NCBI GenBank assembly: GCA_032622095.1
Contig: CP136061.1
Location: 63,491,127-63,555,126 of the forward strand
Direction of reading: 5' to 3'
Length of the DNA: 64,000 nt
Source: Siphonodentalium dalli
Lineage: Eukaryota > Mollusca > Scaphopoda > Gadilida > Siphonodentaliidae
Shown: positions 22,880-35,065 of the stretch, piece after piece
How the letters are laid out: the number at the start of each line of letters is the position of its first letter
Position numbering within the stretch: the stretch's first letter is position 1
Position numbers and translations under genes: made by a program
Notes under the pieces: model-generated
What the model was told of the DNA's origin: nothing
What the model saw: the letters and a program-made list of their open reading frames with translations, nothing else
Database searches by the model: none

Positions 22880-23941
22880 TCTTCATTTACAAAACTGCTG
22901 TTTTCCGTAGCCGAACGATCTTAAAAATGATTGAGCAGGTGTTGATCTTAATGGAATTTTATACCCATTTTCGATTATATCAAGAACAAATTCAGATGCT
23001 GTGTTCAACGATTTCCAAAAATTAAAATGCCTCTTTAAACGGCATTTTACAGTCAAAATTATCGTAATTAACAGCATCAAAATATGATTGGTGAGAAAAT
23101 AATGTATCTGACAAATACTCATCTTTAACAGTCTTTTCCATCGTCTGGCTCTGTTTTTCGGCATTGACTGGTCTTGCATCTTGACACTGCCTTTCCCGAT
23201 AGAGGGACAGGACTCCCTCCAGTGGACAAACCCAAGGCACGCTCGGCACTGATCCGTTGGCTTTGGCTTCCGGAAGAAGTTGCTATTGCCGCTTCGAAAT
23301 TTCCCGAGCCGCACCGAACATACTGTTGAGAGGCTGGTGGCGGAAAGAACATATCTCCGGCCGTGCTCGCTACAATCCGGCCTTGGCCCCCATGGCGTCT
23401 GCAGGCAGCCGAATCTTCAGTATCCTTCAACGCCAACTTCTCGGCAAGTTTGATTCTGGCACAGTCGTCTGCGTCAACAGCTAGCTCATCTCTGTCATAA
23501 AATTTTACTGTCTTCCGACCCGCTGGAGACCTGTCGGCCAACCGAATCCTTTTGTTTCTCTGGTTTACTTTTTCTTGCAGGTCATCTACCATCATCTACC
23601 AAAGTTTTTGCTCTGTTCAACTTTTTTCTGTCCAATGCCGCACCGATATCTTCGGATAAGTCCAAAACATCTCGATTGAATTTGAATTGCTCGCGGTGGT
23701 CTACAAATTTGAAATCGAAATCTTCGGAAGCTCTTTTCCTTTTCAATGCCGTCTTGTTGTCATCATTAATTTCTAGGATTTCATCTTTAAATGTTGACAT
23801 CTTTTTGTCCAAATAGCCTTTGAACAATGAGAACGCTTCATAAACAGCATCGTCTGTGTCCGTTCTTTTCACAGGGCTAACCCTCTTTCTCTCTGTGTTA
23901 CCACGACCAGAATTATCAACAAATTCTTCCCCATCAGACAT
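22880..23941 (-). pseudogene. DIRS gag-like protein and RT leader
   Basis: It starts MSDGEEFVDNSG at 23941, after a stretch without coding signal. It is charged, with KRKRASEDFDFKFVDHREQF and a probable helical core. A second frame continues from about 23595. A CCHC zinc knuckle, C-RA-C-LGFV-H-WRES-C (Cx2Cx4Hx4C), appears at about 23240-23200 in a third frame. The RT leader FNFWKSLNTASEFVLDIIEN, then GYKIPL, follows at about 23030-22940. At least two frameshifts show decay. Confidence 0.75.
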
Positions 23942-24692
23942 AGTTATAACTTTAAGAACAGCGAACGATAAACTACAAAATCCGAAGTAGAGTGAAGCTT
24001 GATCGAGGTGACAAGCTTCTTAAGTTGATACAAAATCAGCTGTGCGAAAAGACTCACACGTGCTTAGCGCAGTGAGTGATCACTTAGGCGTACACGAAAT
24101 TGACCCATTTAAACCAAAACAAACTGGACAGTGTTATTAACTCTTTCACTGCCATACACTCCTGATCGAACTTCAATAAATATATATGTGTTGTTCCCAG
24201 AAACATAAACATGGATGACCCCAATTCCTGGAATCGGGCTAAATATAGAACGACATCTCATATTAACACTGCATACCTGTTTATCTAGATATGCCAGTTA
24301 ATTTCTAAAGCACACGATTGTGCATGCATTGTGTCATCACGACTCTTGAATAAATACAAAACTTTTGCATTTGCCATTTATATAGTCTTTGATTATACTC
24401 CTCTGCGTGGAATGCGTAAAACTTCCAAAAGCAGAAATATTTGGGTATTCTCCCGGCAACTTGATTTCCCGATGGGTGGAGGTTTATTGTCCAGGTAAAA
24501 TATGATATTGTAGCACCATCTGATGACCCCTGTATATATAATAGCTGTACAAGCGTTCCCCGATACTGTAAATCTATTACATCGATGATTTCTCATATTA
24601 GGAAACTATTAAATCAATGATAAAGATAGACCTATAAAACAAAAAATCCCGTTAAAAGTCCGGAGTAATCCCGATACAGAACATTTCCAAAC
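23942..24692. other. Flank between the DIRS element and the exon array
   Basis: No gene recognised. It may include the 5' untranslated end of the DIRS-like element. The last part resembles neighbouring unit sequence only at the array boundary. Confidence 0.4.
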
Positions 24693-25128
24693 AACATGCG
24701 ATGTTGCTTTCCTATTATGATACTCCATAATGAAAGTAAACTCCGAAAGAATCCCGATAGCTTTTGTAAATATTCCGAAACTTTTCTGATATATGTTGCG
24801 TCATTTTATTTTCTTATAACTGTTTATGCTATTGGGATCTATCGGGGAAATAAGTTGATTTCCCGATAGTAGTTTTGATATGACGCCTTGGCTTAGCAGC
24901 GTTTTATAACTATACAATGGTCAATTATCATTTCAGGGAATCTTTAGAAGTTTTTTTATCCATTTTTCGGGGAATCTGTCACATTCCCTAAAAAATTCAG
25001 AGAATCTGTAGAATCAGGGAATCTGTGAATTCCCTAATATAGATTCACTGTAACATATATATCAAACTTCTTTGATAAAATAGCTAAAAAATTAGATCGA
25101 GAGTCCTCATTTGATTGGTTGTACTCAC

Positions 25129-25269
25129 TCCGATGACACTGGTTCTGTTTCAAGTAGAAATCACTTTTGCATATGCACTTGTAGTTCCCACTGGAACGCT
25201 GGCACTGTGCGTTGTCAATACACTGCTTACTATCACCATTGTATGCACAAATACCATCTGGATCAATTC
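25129..25269 (-). CDS. EGF-like domain exon, array copy 1
   Basis: A 141 bp exon (47 codons), acceptor ATTTCAG (AG at 25270-25271), donor GTGAGT (25128-25123), phase 1-1. It encodes one EGF-like module: IDPDGICAYNGDSKQC, IDNAQCQRSSGNYKCICKSD, FYLKQNQCHR. The six cysteines are spaced 8, 5, 8, 1 and 10, normal for EGF. Calcium-binding signature residues are not evident. Because the exon is symmetric, any number of copies can be spliced in tandem without changing frame. All six array copies translate identically. It resembles the truncated exon at 13832-13944. Confidence 0.9.
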
Positions 25270-26279
25270 CTGAAATTTGAAAATTAAACGATTTATACGT
25301 GCTAGAAACCACCATACGAAATCGGAAAGCCCTCCCGATTGTGATTAAAATGATCTAAGTCCCATTCTGAACGCAAAATAAATAAGCTGAAAAACTAATA
25401 ATAATACCACCACCAGTTTTTGGAGATCTCCATATCTAGACTACGATGACGTCAAATAGTCTAGCAAATTAAAAACAGATTCGGAGTTTATTATGCAGAC
25501 ACGGACATTACTCTTAGTAATATCGTATGTGTTGACACATTTATCGAACAAATATAGACATCACTCATATTACCACAGTGGTGCAAGATCGGTGGAGAAA
25601 ACGATGGAGAAAACGGTGTAGATGATCCAATATGGCGGAGGATGTATGTTTTGATGAGTATGTGGGTTGTAAATCGTGGTATTAGTGGTATATTTCTTAC
25701 AGTATAGTAACCGCACATTTCCGCAACTTTACTGGTTATAAATTGGCTGTTACAAAATAATTGACGTTTTTCTTCACTGTTAATGTTAGAAACAGGTTCG
25801 AATCCAACATTCATGAAATTGCTAAAATTTGAGGTGGAATTAAATTGTTATTTTACCGTATTATTTGGTCAGGATGTTGTTAATGGGCATGAAACGTCAC
25901 CGGAATGTATATTTGATGGTTCTAGATACACAGGGGTAAGTTAATAAAATTACTTCGCATGGTCACCTTCAAAATCGGTTGAATTTACATCAATACAAAC
26001 AACCATTTTTGGCGGTGCAGATGAATGTTTATGACGGTGCAGAATGTTGCCTGGTTACTGCGAATAACAATTAGCAATGATGGTGCAGATGAAATACACG
26101 ATGATCACATCGGATGATGGTGTAGATGATATTTAGACATGGTGGTGTTGGGGAAAATCGTGATATTAATACAAATGGCCATAATCGAAAGCTGTCATCT
26201 TCATCCAGTTCTCAACACATAGCAGATGTGCTAGATGTATCTGCGATCCGGCTATTATAAGGTACTAGAAGGTGACCCG

Positions 26280-26720
26280 ACTTCGTCCGGGCTTTGACCT
26301 TGAATTGTCCATTTTAAAGGTCAAGTGGGGTCACGATTTGACCAGTCCAATACACTGCCCGGACAAAAGTACCCGACAAACGTGCCCGTCGAAATCCATC
26401 CGGTTTTACCCGATTTGACCTTGAATTGATCATTTTGAAGGTCAAGGTCAGGTCGGGGTCACGACTCAACCCGCCCAAAACACTAAGTGGAAAAAGTAAT
26501 CCCACGTATCAAATTTCGTCGAAATCCCATCAAAATTCGCGATTTGACCTTGAATTGACCAGATTTCAAGGTCAAGGTCACGTCGCACGGGCAAATGAAT
26601 AGGCTTATGAGACTCCCCGGCCGAAAGTACCCACACATACCAAGTTTCATCAAAATCCCGTGATATTCGGGCGTTTGACCTTGAAATAACCCGATTTCAA
26701 TGTCAAGGTCACATTGCACG
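26280..26720. repeat. Four sub-repeats with paired TGACCTTGA / TCAAGGTCA motifs (copy 1)
   Basis: Four successive ~110-130 bp blocks each contain TTGACCTTGAAWT followed 10-20 bases later by an AAGGTCAAGGTCA-like complement. The pair can fold into a hairpin. The same cluster recurs in every segment copy. TCAAGGTCA is the extended half-site bound by monomeric nuclear receptors of the ERR and FTZ-F1/SF-1 type. Whether it acts as a site here is unknown. Confidence 0.7.
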
Positions 26721-27122
26721 GGCAAATTAATAGGCCTATGTCACCCCCCGGCCGAAAATACCCCGACATACCAAGTTTCATCGAAATCGGGTCGGCCGTT
26801 TTCGAGTTCATCGATTACACACAAACAAACAGATCTTCCAAAATATATAATAGACTAGAAGGTGACCCGACTTCGTCCGGGCTATTCAAAAACCAAATTT
26901 CAAGTCGATAGCTCCACCCGTTTCCGAGATCTGGTCTGCGCATGCGCGAAGCTGGCGTCGTATGGGCTCGGCGACCCGATAAAATTTGTATCCGGGGCAA
27001 GATACATTCACATACCAAATTTCAAGTCGATAGCTCCACCCGTTTCCGAGATATATATATTGCCCAATGTCATTTGCGGATACCTCGGCCGGTGATGAGT
27101 TAACGCGACATCGGCCGGTTAA

Positions 27123-28245
27123 CTCGTTTGGGACGTGATTCTTTTGAGAAAACATTACTCACAGACGAGATTGTTTACAGAAATGCTTACTTTTATATAA
27201 TTTTATAGCAATTTATGCGTTTATTCAATGTTGGGTCAGACCATTTGCCATGGCAGAATTCTCCGCGTGACAACTCATAATATATGGGTGTGCATCTGTA
27301 GTCTATAAATCTTCTAGGAATTTTGGGTAGATACCACCAAATTGCGACCGGTTGCCATAGCAACATATTTTCGGAAATCTATGATTTTGGGGGCTGTAAT
27401 TTCTCTATATGACGATATGTTTGCGATATTTTGAATCAAATATAAATGGTTTCCAAGTTAAATGATCCAGGAATATTTTGCCAACATCTAGAACTAACCT
27501 TTCTCGAAAATCACCCATCACCGACAGAGGGCGCCATTCAAAATGGCCACCAAACCCCCGTTTTCTAACGTTAAAATGCTTACTTTTATATCATTTTATA
27601 GCAATGTATGCGTTAATTTAATGCTGGCCAGACTATTTGTCATGACATAATTCTCCACGTGACAACTCATAATATATGGGTGATCATCCGTGGTCTATAA
27701 ATCTTCCAAAATTTTTGGGTAGATACATGTACCACCAACTTGCGACCGGTTGACATGGCAACCGTTTTTTCGGAAAATTATGCGTTTGGGGGCTGTAATT
27801 TCGTATACGAGATGTCTGCATGCGACATTTTGAATCAAATGTAATTAATTTCCAAAAAATATGATCCAGGAATATACTTAAATTGCTCCCGCTTCTATTT
27901 CCTTCCGCTGAAGGAGTCAAGATTCACCTGCCATGGTGATTACCAACCGAAAACTTGTCTACGCGTCTACGGCTTAGGCTACTGGGCGCCGACATTTTGG
28001 AACAATGACGTCACGAATCACGTCACGCGACCCCCACGTGACGCCAAAATTAGGTTACATCTTCCTGGACCCCTCACTGAGTGATCGGCCTATATTGAAT
28101 ACATGCTACTATGCTCAAAACATTTAATTATAAAAGATTCATGCGATGATAACAAGTGCATGAAGTGGGAAACGGATATATCCGTTTCCCGTCCTGTAGG
28201 TAATGTTTTGGGAAACGGATATATCCGTTTCCCGTCCTAAACGAG
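27123..28245. mobile_element. TTAA-target DNA transposon (1123 bp), only in copy 1
   Basis: TTAA flanks both ends (27119-27122 and 28246-28249). The termini are inverted: CTCGTTTGGGACG at the left, and CGTCCTAAACGAG at the right. The other five segment copies show the uninterrupted empty site CCGGTTAAGAGTTAAACGC. The length plus one TTAA (1127 bp) equals the period difference 4209 minus 3082. The inside holds two diverged ~400 bp repeats (around 27186 and 27575) and, near the right end, two perfect 24-nt palindromes. No transposase. TTAA targeting fits piggyBac-like or Kolobok-like MITEs. Confidence 0.9.
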
Positions 28246-28901
28246 TTAAGAGTTAAACGCGATCACGTCACGATCTGTTGACGGCGTAATATATTTACGG
28301 AATGTTTTTCGATGAGCGAAGCATGGTCCTGCGTTCTTCCCGATAATTAAGGTAGAAACTTTAAACGTACACAGGCGTGTGATACATCATTGGAAAGATG
28401 AAGCGCCACAGATTCTAACCGTGCAAATTATATGACTGGCAATTTATTATTCGCGCTATATCGAATCGATTTGTGAGCACCGAACTGAAATATATTAGCG
28501 CAAAACGGCATAAAAACAGATTTGACCTCGGCACGTGAAAAGTTGACCTCGGATCTGAAAATTAATATGCCTATGCCACTTCCCGACCGATAGTACCCTC
28601 ACATACGAAGTTTCATCGAAATCGGGTCGGCCATTTTCGAGTTCATCGCGAACACACAGACCACAGATACACAGACCACAGACAGACAGATCTTCCAAAA
28701 TATATAATAGGTGTTCATGGATGTCGTGTCTTATCATAATTATACACCCCAGTAGCTATTCCCGCCTGTCTAATATAAATGACGTGATGTCACTTGCCTA
28801 ATAATGTCAATTAATTTCGAGAACACGAAAAATCCCCTTTCTTCCATATTCTGGTGAATACATTGAGAGAGAAATTTGTTCATTGGGGTGGATACCAGTG
28901 T

Positions 28902-31900
28902 AACATGCGATGTTGTTTTCCTATTATGATACTCCATAATGAAAGTAAACTCCGAAAGAATCCCGATAGCTTATGTAAATATTCCGAAACTTTTCTGATA
29001 TATGTTGCGTCATTTTATTTTCTTATAACTGTTTATGCTATTGGGATCTATCGGGGAAATAAGTTGATTTCCCGATAGTAGTTTTGATATGACGCCTTGG
29101 CTTAGCAGCGTTTTATAACTATACAATGGTCAATTATCATTTCAGGGAATCTTTAGAAGTTTTTTTATCCATTTTTCGGGGAATCTGTCACATTCCCTAA
29201 AAAATTCAGAGAATCTGTAGAATCAGGGAATCTGTGAATTCCCTAATATAGATTCACTGTAACATATATATCAAACTTCTTTGATAAAATAACTAAAAAA
29301 TTAGATCGAGAGTCCTCATTTGATTGGTTGTACTCACTCCGATGACACTGGTTCTGTTTCAAGTAGAAATCACTTTTGCATATGCACTTGTAGTTCCCAC
29401 TGGAACGCTGGCACTGTGCGTTGTCAATACACTGCTTACTATCACCATTGTATGCACAAATACCATCTGGATCAATTCCTGAAATTTGAAAATTAAACGA
29501 TTTATACGTGCTAGAAACCACCATACGAAATCGGAAAGCCCTCCCGATTGTGATTAAAATGATCTAAGTCCCATTCTGAACGCAAAATAAATAAGCTGAA
29601 AAACTAATAATAATACCACCACCAGTTTTTGGAGATCTCCATGTCTAGACTACGATGACGTCAAATAGTCTAGCAAATTAAAAACAGATTCGGAGTTTAT
29701 TATGCAGACACGGACATTACTCTTAGTAATATCGTATGTGTTGACACATTTATCGAACAAATATAGACATCACTCATATTACCACAGTGGTGCAAGATCG
29801 GTGGAGAAAACGATGGAGAAAACGGTGTAGATGATCCAATATGGCGGAGGATGTATGTTTTGATGAGTATGTGGGTTGTAAATCGTGGTATTAGTGGTAT
29901 ATTTCTTACAGTATAGTAACCGCACATTTCCGCAACTTTACTGGTTATAAATTGGCTGTTACAAAATAATTGACGTTTTTCTTCACTGTTAATGTTAGAA
30001 ACAGGTTCGAATCCAACATTCATGAAATTGCTAAAATTTGAGGTGGAATTAAATTGTTATTTTACCGTATTATTTGGTCAGGATGTTGTTAATGGGCATG
30101 AAACGTCACCGGAATGTATATTTGATGGTTCTAGATACACAGGGGTAAGTTAATAAAATTACTTCGCATGGTCACCTTCAAAATCGGTTGAATTTACATC
30201 AATACAAACAACCATTTTTGGCGGTGCAGATGAATGTTTATGACGGTGCAGAATGTTGCCTGGTTACTGCGAATAACAATTAGCAATGATGGTGCAGATG
30301 AAATACACGATGATCACATCGGATGATGGTGTAGATGATATTTAGACATGGTGGTGTTGGGGAAAATCGTGATATTAATACAAATGGCCATAATCGAAAG
30401 CTGTCATCTTCATCCAGTTCTCAACACATAGCAGATGTGCTAGATGTATCTGCGATCCGGCTATTATAAGGTACTAGAAGGTGACCCGACTTCGTCCGGG
30501 CTTTGACCTTGAATTGTCCATTTTAAAGGTCAAGTGGGGTCACGATTTGACCAGTCCAATACACTGCCCGGACAAAAGTACCCGACAAACGTGCCCGTCG
30601 AAATCCATCCGGTTTTACCCGATTTGACCTTGAATTGATCATTTTGAAGGTCAAGGTCAGGTCGGGGTCACGACTCAACCCGCCCAAAACACTAAGTGGA
30701 AAAAGTAATCCCACGTATCAAATTTCGTCGAAATCCCATCAAAATTCGCGATTTGACCTTGAATTGACCAGATTTCAAGGTCAAGGTCACGTCGCACGGG
30801 CAAATGAATAGGCTTATGAGACTCCCCGGCCGAAAGTACCCACACATACCAAGTTTCATCAAAATCCCGTGATATTCGGGCGTTTGACCTTGAAATAACC
30901 CGATTTCAATGTCAAGGTCACATTGCACGGGCAAATTAATAGGCCTATGTCACCCCCCGGCCGAAAATACCCCGACATACCAAGTTTCATCGAAATCGGG
31001 TCGGCCGTTTTCGAGTTCATCGATTACACACAAACAAACAGATCTTCCAAAATATATAATAGACTAGAAGGTGACCCGACTTCGTCCGGGCTATTCAAAA
31101 ACCAAATTTCAAGTCGATAGCTCCACCCGTTTCCGAGATCTGGTCTGCGCATGCGCGAAGCTGGCGTCGTATGGGCTCGGCGACCCGATAAAATTTGTAT
31201 CCGGGGCAAGATACATTCACATACCAAATTTCAAGTCGATAGCTCCACCCGTTTCCGAGATATATATATTGCCCAATGTCATTTGCGGATACCTCGGCCG
31301 GTGATGAGTTAACGCGACATCGGCCGGTTAAGAGTTAAACGCGATCACGTCACGATCTGTTGACGGCGTAATATATTTACGGAATGTTTTTCGATGAGCG
31401 AAGCATGGTCCTGCGTTCTTCCCGATAATTAAGGTAGAAACTTTATACGTACACAGGCGTGTGATACATCATTGGAAAGATGAAGCGCCACAGATTCTAA
31501 CCGTGCAAATTATATGACTGGCAATTTATTATTCGCGCTATATCGAATCGATTTGTGAGCACCGAACTGAAATATATTAGCGCAAAACGGCATAAAAACA
31601 GATTTGACCTCGGCACGTGAAAAGTTGACCTCGGATCTGAAAATTAATATGCCTATGCCACTTCCCGACCGATAGTACCCTCACATACGAAGTTTCATCG
31701 AAATCGGGTCGGCCATTTTCGAGTTCATCGCGAACACACAGACCACAGATACACAGACCACAGACAGACAGATCTTCCAAAATATATAATAGGTGTTCAT
31801 GGATGTCGTGTCTTATCATAATTATACACCCCAGTAGCTATTCCCGCCTGTCTAATATAAATGACGTGATGTCACTTGCCTAATAATGTCAATTAATTTC

Positions 31901-31983
31901 GAGAACACGAAAAATCCCCTTTCTTCCATATTCTGGTGAATACATTGAGAGAGAAATTTGTTCATTGGGGTGGATACCAGTGT
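28902..31983. repeat. Tandem segment copy 2 (3082 bp)
   Basis: Near-identical to copy 1 but lacking the TTAA-target element. Same boundaries (AACATGCG start, GGATACCAGTGT end). The intron base just downstream of the exon groups it with copies 4, 5 and 6 rather than with 1 and 3. Confidence 0.95.
29338..29478 (-). CDS. EGF-like domain exon, array copy 2
   Basis: Same 141 bp phase 1-1 exon as copy 1, with an intact acceptor and GTGAGT donor and an identical translation, including all six cysteines. Confidence 0.9.
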
Positions 31984-34900
31984 AACATGCGATGTTGTTT
32001 TCCTATTATGATACTCCATAATGAAAGTAAACTCCGAAAGAATCCCGATAGCTTATGTAAATATTCCGAAACTTTTCTGATATATGTTGCGTCATTTTAT
32101 TTTCTTATAACTGTTTATGCTATTGGGATCTATCGGGGAAATAAGTTGATTTCCCGATAGTAGTTTTGATATGACGCCTTGGCTTAGCAGCGTTTTATAA
32201 CTATACAATGGTCAATTATCATTTCAGGGAATCTTTAGAAGTTTTTTTATCCATTTTTCGGGGAATCTGTCACATTCCCTAAAAAATTCAGAGAATCTGT
32301 AGAATCAGGGAATCTGTGAATTCCCTAATATAGATTCACTGTAACATATATATCAAACTTCTTTGATAAAATAGCTAAAAAATTAGATCGAGAGTCCTCA
32401 TTTGATTGGTTGTACTCACTCCGATGACACTGGTTCTGTTTCAAGTAGAAATCACTTTTGCATATGCACTTGTAGTTCCCACTGGAACGCTGGCACTGTG
32501 CGTTGTCAATACACTGCTTACTATCACCATTGTATGCACAAATACCATCTGGATCAATTCCTGAAATTTGAAAATTAAACGATTTATACGTGCTAGAAAC
32601 CACCATACGAAATCGGAAAGCCCTCCCGATTGTGATTAAAATGATCTAAGTCCCATTCTGAACGCAAAATAAATAAGCTGAAAAACTAATAATAATACCA
32701 CCACCAGTTTTTGGAGATCTCCATGTCTAGACTACGATGACGTCAAATAGTCTAGCAAATTAAAAACAGATTCGGAGTTTATTATGCAGACACGGACATT
32801 ACTCTTAGTAATATCGTATGTGTTGACACATTTATCGAACAAATATAGACATCACTCATATTACCACAGTGGTGCAAGATCGGTGGAGAAAACGATGGAG
32901 AAAACGGTGTAGATGATCCAATATGGCGGAGGATGTATGTTTTGATGAGTATGTGGGTTGTAAATCGTGGTATTAGTGGTATATTTCTTACAGTATAGTA
33001 ACCGCACATTTCCGCAACTTTACTGGTTATAAATTGGCTGTTACAAAATAATTGACGTTTTTCTTCACTGTTAATGTTAGAAACAGGTTCGAATCCAACA
33101 TTCATGAAATTGCTAAAATTTGAGGTGGAATTAAATTGTTATTTTACCGTATTATTTGGTCAGGATGTTGTTAATGGGCATGAAACGTCACCGGAATGTA
33201 TATTTGATGGTTCTAGATACACAGGGGTAAGTTAATAAAATTACTTCGCATGGTCACCTTCAAAATCGGTTGAATTTACATCAATACAAACAACCATTTT
33301 TGGCGGTGCAGATGAATGTTTATGACGGTGCAGAATGTTGCCTGGTTACTGCGAATAACAATTAGCAATGATGGTGCAGATGAAATACACGATGATCACA
33401 TCGGATGATGGTGTAGATGATATTTAGACATGGTGGTGTTGGGGAAAATCGTGATATTAATACAAATGGCCATAATCGAAAGCTGTCATCTTCATCCAGT
33501 TCTCAACACATAGCAGATGTGCTAGATGTATCTGCGATCCGGCTATTATAAGGTACTAGAAGGTGACCCGACTTCGTCCGGGCTTTGACCTTGAATTGTC
33601 CATTTTAAAGGTCAAGTGGGGTCACGATTTGACCAGTCCAATACACTGCCCGGACAAAAGTACCCGACAAACGTGCCCGTCGAAATCCATCCGGTTTTAC
33701 CCGATTTGACCTTGAATTGATCATTTTGAAGGTCAAGGTCAGGTCGGGGTCACGACTCAACCCGCCCAAAACACTAAGTGGAAAAAGTAATCCCACGTAT
33801 CAAATTTCGTCGAAATCCCATCAAAATTCGCGATTTGACCTTGAATTGACCAGATTTCAAGGTCAAGGTCACGTCGCACGGGAAAATGAATAGGCTTATG
33901 AGACTCCCCGGCCGAAAGTACCCACACATACCAAGTTTCATCAAAATCCCGTGATATTCGGGCGTTTGACCTTGAAATAACCCGATTTCAATGTCAAGGT
34001 CACATTGCACGGGCAAATTAATAGGCCTATGTCACCCCCCGGCCGAAAATACCCCGACATACCAAGTTTCATCGAAATCGGGTCGGCCGTTTTCGAGTTC
34101 ATCGATTACACACAAACAAACAGATCTTCCAAAATATATAATAGACTAGAAGGTGACCCGACTTCGTCCGGGCTATTCAAAAACCAAATTTCAAGTCGAT
34201 AGCTCCACCCGTTTCCGAGATCTGGTCTGCGCATGCGCGAAGCTGGCGTCGTATGGGCTCGGCGACCCGATAAAATTTGTATCCGGGGCAAGATACATTC
34301 ACATACCAAATTTCAAGTCGATAGCTCCACCCGTTTCCGAGATATATATATTGCCCAATGTCATTTGCGGATACCTCGGCCGGTGATGAGTTAACGCGAC
34401 ATCGGCCGGTTAAGAGTTAAACGCGATCACGTCACGATCTGTTGACGGCGTAATATATTTACGGAATGTTTTTCGATGAGCGAAGCATGGTCCTGCGTTC
34501 TTCCCGATAATTAAGGTAGAAACTTTAAACGTACACAGGCGTGTGATACATCATTGGAAAGATGAAGCGCCACAGATTCTAACCGTGCAAATTATATGAC
34601 TGGCAATTTATTATTCGCGCTATATCGAATCGATTTGTGAGCACCGAACTGAAATATATTAGCGCAAAACGGCATAAAAACAGATTTGACCTCGGCACGT
34701 GAAAAGTTGACCTCGGATCTGAAAATTAATATGCCTATGCCACTTCCCGACCGATAGTACCCTCACATACGAAGTTTCATCGAAATCGGGTCGGCCATTT
34801 TCGAGTTCATCGCGAACACACAGACCACAGATACACAGACCACAGACAGACAGATCTTCCAAAATATATAATAGGTGTTCATGGATGTCGTGTCTTATCA

Positions 34901-35065
34901 TAATTATACACCCCAGTAGCTATTCCCGCCTGTCTAATATAAATGACGTGATGTCACTTGCCTAATAATGTCAATTAATTTCGAGAACACGAAAAATCCC
35001 CTTTCTTCCATATTCTGGTGAATACATTGAGAGAGAAATTTGTTCATTGGGGTGGATACCAGTGT
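31984..35065. repeat. Tandem segment copy 3 (3082 bp)
   Basis: Near-identical unit. It has a private C-to-A change giving CACGGGAAAATG (about 33879) and shares with copy 1 the intron variant AAAATAGCTAAAA next to the exon. Confidence 0.95.
32420..32560 (-). CDS. EGF-like domain exon, array copy 3
   Basis: Identical 47-codon EGF exon with intact splice sites; see array copy 1 for domain details. Confidence 0.9.

Larger units (their letters stand above)
14941..23941 (-). mobile_element. DIRS-like tyrosine-recombinase retrotransposon, decayed and split by nested insertions
   Basis: Read on the minus strand, the order is gag-like protein with a CCHC knuckle (23941-22880), reverse transcriptase (22870-22482 and 19586-19388), RNase H (16964-16360), the methyltransferase-like linker region (16350-15826) and the recombinase N-terminal domain (15276-14941). 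This is the DIRS gene order. Two large insertions (16965-19381 and 19592-22476), frameshifts, stops and the missing recombinase catalytic end make it inactive. No terminal repeats characteristic of DIRS were identified, so the true ends are uncertain. Confidence 0.85.
24693..28901. repeat. Tandem segment copy 1 (4209 bp; includes a 1.1 kb transposon)
   Basis: First of six head-to-tail copies. It starts AACATGCGATGTTG and ends GGATACCAGTGT. Without the TTAA-target element (27123-28245 plus one TTAA) it is 3082 bp, exactly the length of copies 2-4. It contains one EGF-like exon and two short interspersed elements that begin GGTGACCCGACTTCGTCCGG and end CAAAATATATAATAG (about 26264-26855, and 26856-28710 counting the insertion). 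It also carries the inverted pair TATCGGGGAAAT / ATTTCCCGATA. It is the most diverged copy at its outer edge (for example GTTGCTTTCC, where the others have GTTGTTTTCC). Confidence 0.95.

Noticed and set aside
14941-23941. Interpretation of the reverse transcriptase as an animal retrovirus or Gypsy element
   Set aside because: RNase H is followed by the methyltransferase-like region and a tyrosine recombinase fragment, with no integrase, protease or LTRs; the order is that of DIRS elements.
25491-25814. 107-codon open frame repeated in each of the six units
   Set aside because: It lies in intron sequence downstream of an exon acceptor region, has no recognisable domain, and its preservation is explained by the recent duplication rather than selection.
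26714-27155. Several overlapping frames on both strands within the short interspersed elements
   Set aside because: They derive from repeats with GATAGCTCCACCCG and GCGCATGCGC words; the same frames appear in the unrelated locus at 53.5 kb with different lengths, so they are repeat shadows.
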